DNA of 5,567 bases from the NCBI GenBank assembly GCA_025351545.1, contig JANXVQ010000004.1, positions 1-5,567 on the forward strand, read 5' to 3'. The stretch's first letter is position 1; every line of letters starts with the position of its first letter. Both the position numbers and the translations under genes were made by a program. The DNA comes from Spirosoma sp. (lineage in GTDB: Bacteria; Bacteroidota; Bacteroidia; Cytophagales; Spirosomataceae). Positions 5,140 through 5,567 of this stretch are shown here, one piece after another. Under the pieces are notes generated by a model. It made no database searches, was not told where the DNA came from, and worked only from the letters and a program-made list of their open reading frames with translations.

Positions 5140-5162
5140 GACAGATTTAAAATTTGTCTGTC
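5140..5162 (-). repeat. Inverted repeat in the leader of the barrel gene
   Basis: GACAGA (5140-5145) and TCTGTC (5157-5162) flank an 11-base A/T-rich centre, about 20-40 bases before the ATG at 5121. It could be an operator or an mRNA hairpin; nothing seen decides between these. Confidence 0.35.
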
Positions 5163-5339
5163 ATGTTACACAAATAGGTTAAAATCGTGCCAAATCTGTT
5201 CAATTAGCTTGGAATAGGCGTATAGTATTGTATTATACCCATTTGCGGCTACTTAGTGAAGTTATCTGTATGTAGATATTATGGCTAAAGTGCGGAAAAT
5301 ATTCCCCATTTTGTAGAGTACAATATTCAAATTTCAGAC

Positions 5340-5398
5340 AGAGTAATGCCGATAAATAGACACAAGTGCCTTTCCTGTTATCGGTATCTTTTTACTCT
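5340..5398. repeat. Two-part inverted repeat, possible structured RNA or site
   Basis: AGAGTAA (5340-5346) pairs with TTACTCT (5392-5398) and CCGATAA (5349-5355) pairs with TTATCGG (5378-5384), leaving an uneven internal loop and a 22-base apical loop. There is no T tract on either side, so it does not look like an intrinsic terminator. Confidence 0.45.
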
Positions 5399-5449
5399 AA
5401 AGCTGTCTTTAAGGGCTGCTTAATTAATTTACTTCAATTAACTAATTGC

Positions 5450-5467
5450 GCAGGTTTATTAACCTGC
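5450..5467. repeat. Hairpin GCAGGTT-TATT-AACCTGC
   Basis: A perfect 7-bp stem (5450-5456 with 5461-5467) around a TATT loop, extended by two more pairs after a single mismatch. It could be a weak terminator for a leftward gene ending near the right edge, but no adjacent T run is seen. Confidence 0.4.
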
Positions 5468-5567
5468 ACAGTGACTTAAATAAACTAAGATTAAATACTG
5501 AAAGAAGTGATTTAGAGCTTATATTCTTAAAACAATATAAGGAAGCTGTTTAAACTTTCGGTTTTCG

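Larger units (their letters stand above)
5122..5567. other. Gene-free region upstream of the barrel gene, with several hairpins
   Basis: No credible coding frame was found on either strand: the longest ATG frame I checked by hand (5281) stops after 11 codons. It holds an inverted repeat at 5140-5162, a TTGGCACG element (5193 to 5186, minus), a long two-part inverted repeat at 5340-5398 and a tight hairpin at 5450-5467. The left part should be the barrel gene's leader and promoter. The right part may belong to the next gene outside the window. Confidence 0.5.

Noticed and set aside
5550..5567. Possible C-terminal end of a leftward gene entering from the right edge
   Set aside because: All three minus-strand frames stop within about 50 bases of the edge, so too little sequence is present to support a gene.

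Overview
The window looks like a chromosomal segment of a Bacteroidota bacterium, most probably of the Cytophagales (Spirosoma-like). The reasons are the product set (a PorT/OMP_b-brl type outer-membrane barrel, YtxH and lmo0937-type small stress proteins, a CzcB/CusB-like lipoprotein adaptor), the scarcity of Shine-Dalgarno sites with A-rich leaders instead, and matches to the Bacteroidota promoter -7 element TAnnTTTG. The genus is an inference; no marker gene is present.

Layout, left to right. Bases 1-540 (minus) hold the N-terminal part of an RND-efflux periplasmic adaptor lipoprotein that runs off the left edge. A strong hairpin at 629-657 separates it from two tandem YtxH-domain genes (694-1062 and 1109-1360, minus), which are small single-membrane-anchor proteins with helical tails. 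After a gene-free stretch and a clear intrinsic terminator (1647-1682, minus direction) comes a 55-residue two-helix membrane protein of the lmo0937/DUF5670 type (1802-1969, minus). A divergent regulatory region (1970-2431) then leads to two plus-strand response regulators: a stand-alone receiver protein (about 2432-2833) and an NtrC-type sigma-54 activator (2925-4400). The activator converges on an outer-membrane beta-barrel gene (4477-5121, minus), and the two share a perfect 30-bp-arm palindromic terminator. Bases 5122-5567 carry no gene that I can support, only hairpins.

Working picture (inference): this is a small envelope/stress-response neighbourhood in which two response regulators without a kinase partner in the window lie beside small membrane stress proteins and an outer-membrane barrel. 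Nothing here proves that the regulators control these neighbours. Two features do suggest regulation: a cluster of four TGTAGAA half-sites upstream of the first regulator, with related sites upstream of the YtxH genes, and TTGGCAC elements resembling the -24 half of a sigma-54 promoter upstream of the barrel and lmo0937-type genes. The most unusual single feature is a C8 tract at the start of the first regulator: the only nearby ATG is out of frame by exactly one base across that tract. I see no mobile element, CRISPR array, tRNA or rRNA, and no clear novel multi-gene system.
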